Origin: Chloroflexota bacterium
Lineage (GTDB): Bacteria; Chloroflexota; Limnocylindria; QHBO01
Assembly: GCA_013694795.1 (NCBI GenBank)
Contig: JACDBS010000145.1
Coordinates: 1 to 14,109, forward strand
Reading direction: 5' to 3'
DNA length: 14,109 bases
The position numbers were made by a program, and so were the translations under genes. A model generated the notes under the pieces. It ran no database searches. It worked only from the letters and a program-made list of their open reading frames with translations, and had not been told where the DNA came from. Positions 13,416 to 14,109 of the stretch are shown here, piece by piece. The stretch's first letter is position 1; every line of letters starts with the position of its first letter.

Positions 13416-14109
13416 AAGGGGTCGCCCTGGCCTTCAGGCAGGTGATATATGAGAACCGAGCCTTCTGGCGCAGCCCGGCAGCAGCGTTCTTCACGTTCGC
13501 GTTCCCGCTCATCTTCCTCGTAATCTTCAGCCTGCTCTTCGGCCGCGAGGCGGCGCAGTTCTTCACCGCCGGCATCATCACCCTGTCGCTCGTCAGCGCC
13601 ACGTATACGAACATCGCCATGTCGGTCACGATTGCGCGGGACGAGGGGATCCTCAAGCGCCTCCGTGGCACCCCGCTCCCGCCGCTCGCCTACCTGGCGG
13701 GGCGGATGATGCACGCCGTGGCCATCGGCCTCCTGCTTGCCGTCATCGTCATGGCCTTCGGCGCAGTGGTGCAAGGCGTGGAGGTGCCGTGGGCAGGCCT
13801 GCCAGTCCTCGTACTCGTGCTCATCGTCGGCTCCGCCGCGTTCTGCGCGCTCGGCCTGGCGGTCAGCGCCCTGGTGCCGAATGCCGATGCGGCGCCGGCG
13901 ATCATCAATGCCAGCGTCCTGCCGCTCTATTTCGTGAGCAATGTCTTCGTGCCGGCCGACAACGCCCCCGCCTGGCTCGACGCGGTCAGCCGGATCTTCC
14001 CCATCCGCCACCTGGCCGATGCGGTCGCGTCGGTGTACCTGGCCGCCCCGTCTGCTCCGCCGATACCGTGGGTCGATCTGGCGGTCGTGGCGGCGTGGGG
14101 GATCGGTGC
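13412..14109 (+). CDS. ABC-2 type transporter permease (partial, cut by window end)
   Basis: The membrane subunit paired with the preceding ATPase. The ATG overlaps the ATPase stop. The 232 visible codons show an N-terminal amphipathic stretch, then helices starting at PAAAFFTFAFPLIFLVIFSL (about 22-41). An intracellular segment follows, with ARDEGILKRLRGTPLPP, typical of ABC-2 permeases (the EG-KRLR-TPL pattern couples to the ATPase). Further helices surround VAIGLLLAVIVMAFGAV and LVLIVGSAAFCALGLAVSA, and FVSNVFVPADNAPAWLDAVSRIFPIRHLADA completes the family pattern. The C-terminal helix lies beyond 14109, and the frame is open at the edge. It would form a homo- or heterodimeric channel with the ATPase; the substrate is unknown. 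Confidence 0.9.
   Translation, partial: MKGVALAFRQVIYENRAFWRSPAAAFFTFAFPLIFLVIFSLLFGREAAQFFTAGIITLSLVSATYTNIAMSVTIARDEGILKRLRGTPLPPLAYLAGRMMHAVAIGLLLAVIVMAFGAVVQGVEVPWAGLPVLVLVLIVGSAAFCALGLAVSALVPNADAAPAIINASVLPLYFVSNVFVPADNAPAWLDAVSRIFPIRHLADAVASVYLAAPSAPPIPWVDLAVVAAWGIG

Noticed and set aside
1..14109. tRNA, rRNA, CRISPR arrays, insertion sequences, phage or defence genes
   Set aside because: None seen. The only repeat of note is the 11-bp duplication at coxB, and no transposase or integrase motif appears in any credible frame.

Overview
The window is G+C-rich, densely packed bacterial chromosome. It holds fourteen protein genes, no RNA genes, no mobile elements and no CRISPR arrays. Most genes touch, overlap or lie within a few tens of bases of each other. 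The longest gene-free stretch is about 120 bp, just before coxB. An A-type haem-copper oxidase, a CtaA-CtaB fusion, a membrane-type CtaG, an Eis-like acetyltransferase and lipoprotein-type exported proteins suggest an aerobic Gram-positive-type or Chloroflexota lineage. My best guess is an uncultivated Chloroflexota (Limnocylindria or Ellin6529-like), with Actinobacteriota as the alternative. This is an inference from gene content, not a placement.

Left part (1-4080), general metabolism. An Eis-like acetyltransferase (-) is divergent from a two-gene unit (+) of a rhomboid protease and an MpaB/DUF2236 family protein. On the - strand follow a MOSC-domain protein and a short GNAT acetyltransferase piece. 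These two lie in the same reading frame, separated only by one TAG codon, and together they look like one MOSC-GNAT fusion cut by an amber stop.

Middle and right part (4080-12500), respiration. A fused haem A synthase/haem O synthase (+) converges on CtaG (-), a copper-insertion factor for oxidase subunit I. CtaG is divergent from a lipoprotein of unknown function. Then comes the oxidase operon: coxB, coxA, coxC, a three-helix membrane protein (candidate subunit IV), a membrane-anchored TlpA/ResA thiol-disulfide protein and a single-helix small protein. Together these supply haem A, CuB, probably CuA thiol chemistry, and the catalytic subunits. CoxB is unusual: after its CuA domain it carries a second cupredoxin domain with a type-1 copper ligand set, where many caa3 oxidases carry cytochrome c. 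This suggests copper-protein rather than cytochrome c electron entry.

Right edge (12498-14109). An ABC ATPase and its ABC-2 permease follow directly, with start/stop overlap between them. The permease runs off the window.

The observations most worth a second look are the amber-split MOSC-GNAT frame, the CuA plus type-1 copper CoxB, the 11-bp tandem duplication that creates a three-codon ORF abutting the coxB start, and several genes whose -10-like box lies only 6-7 bp from the start codon (possible leaderless transcripts).
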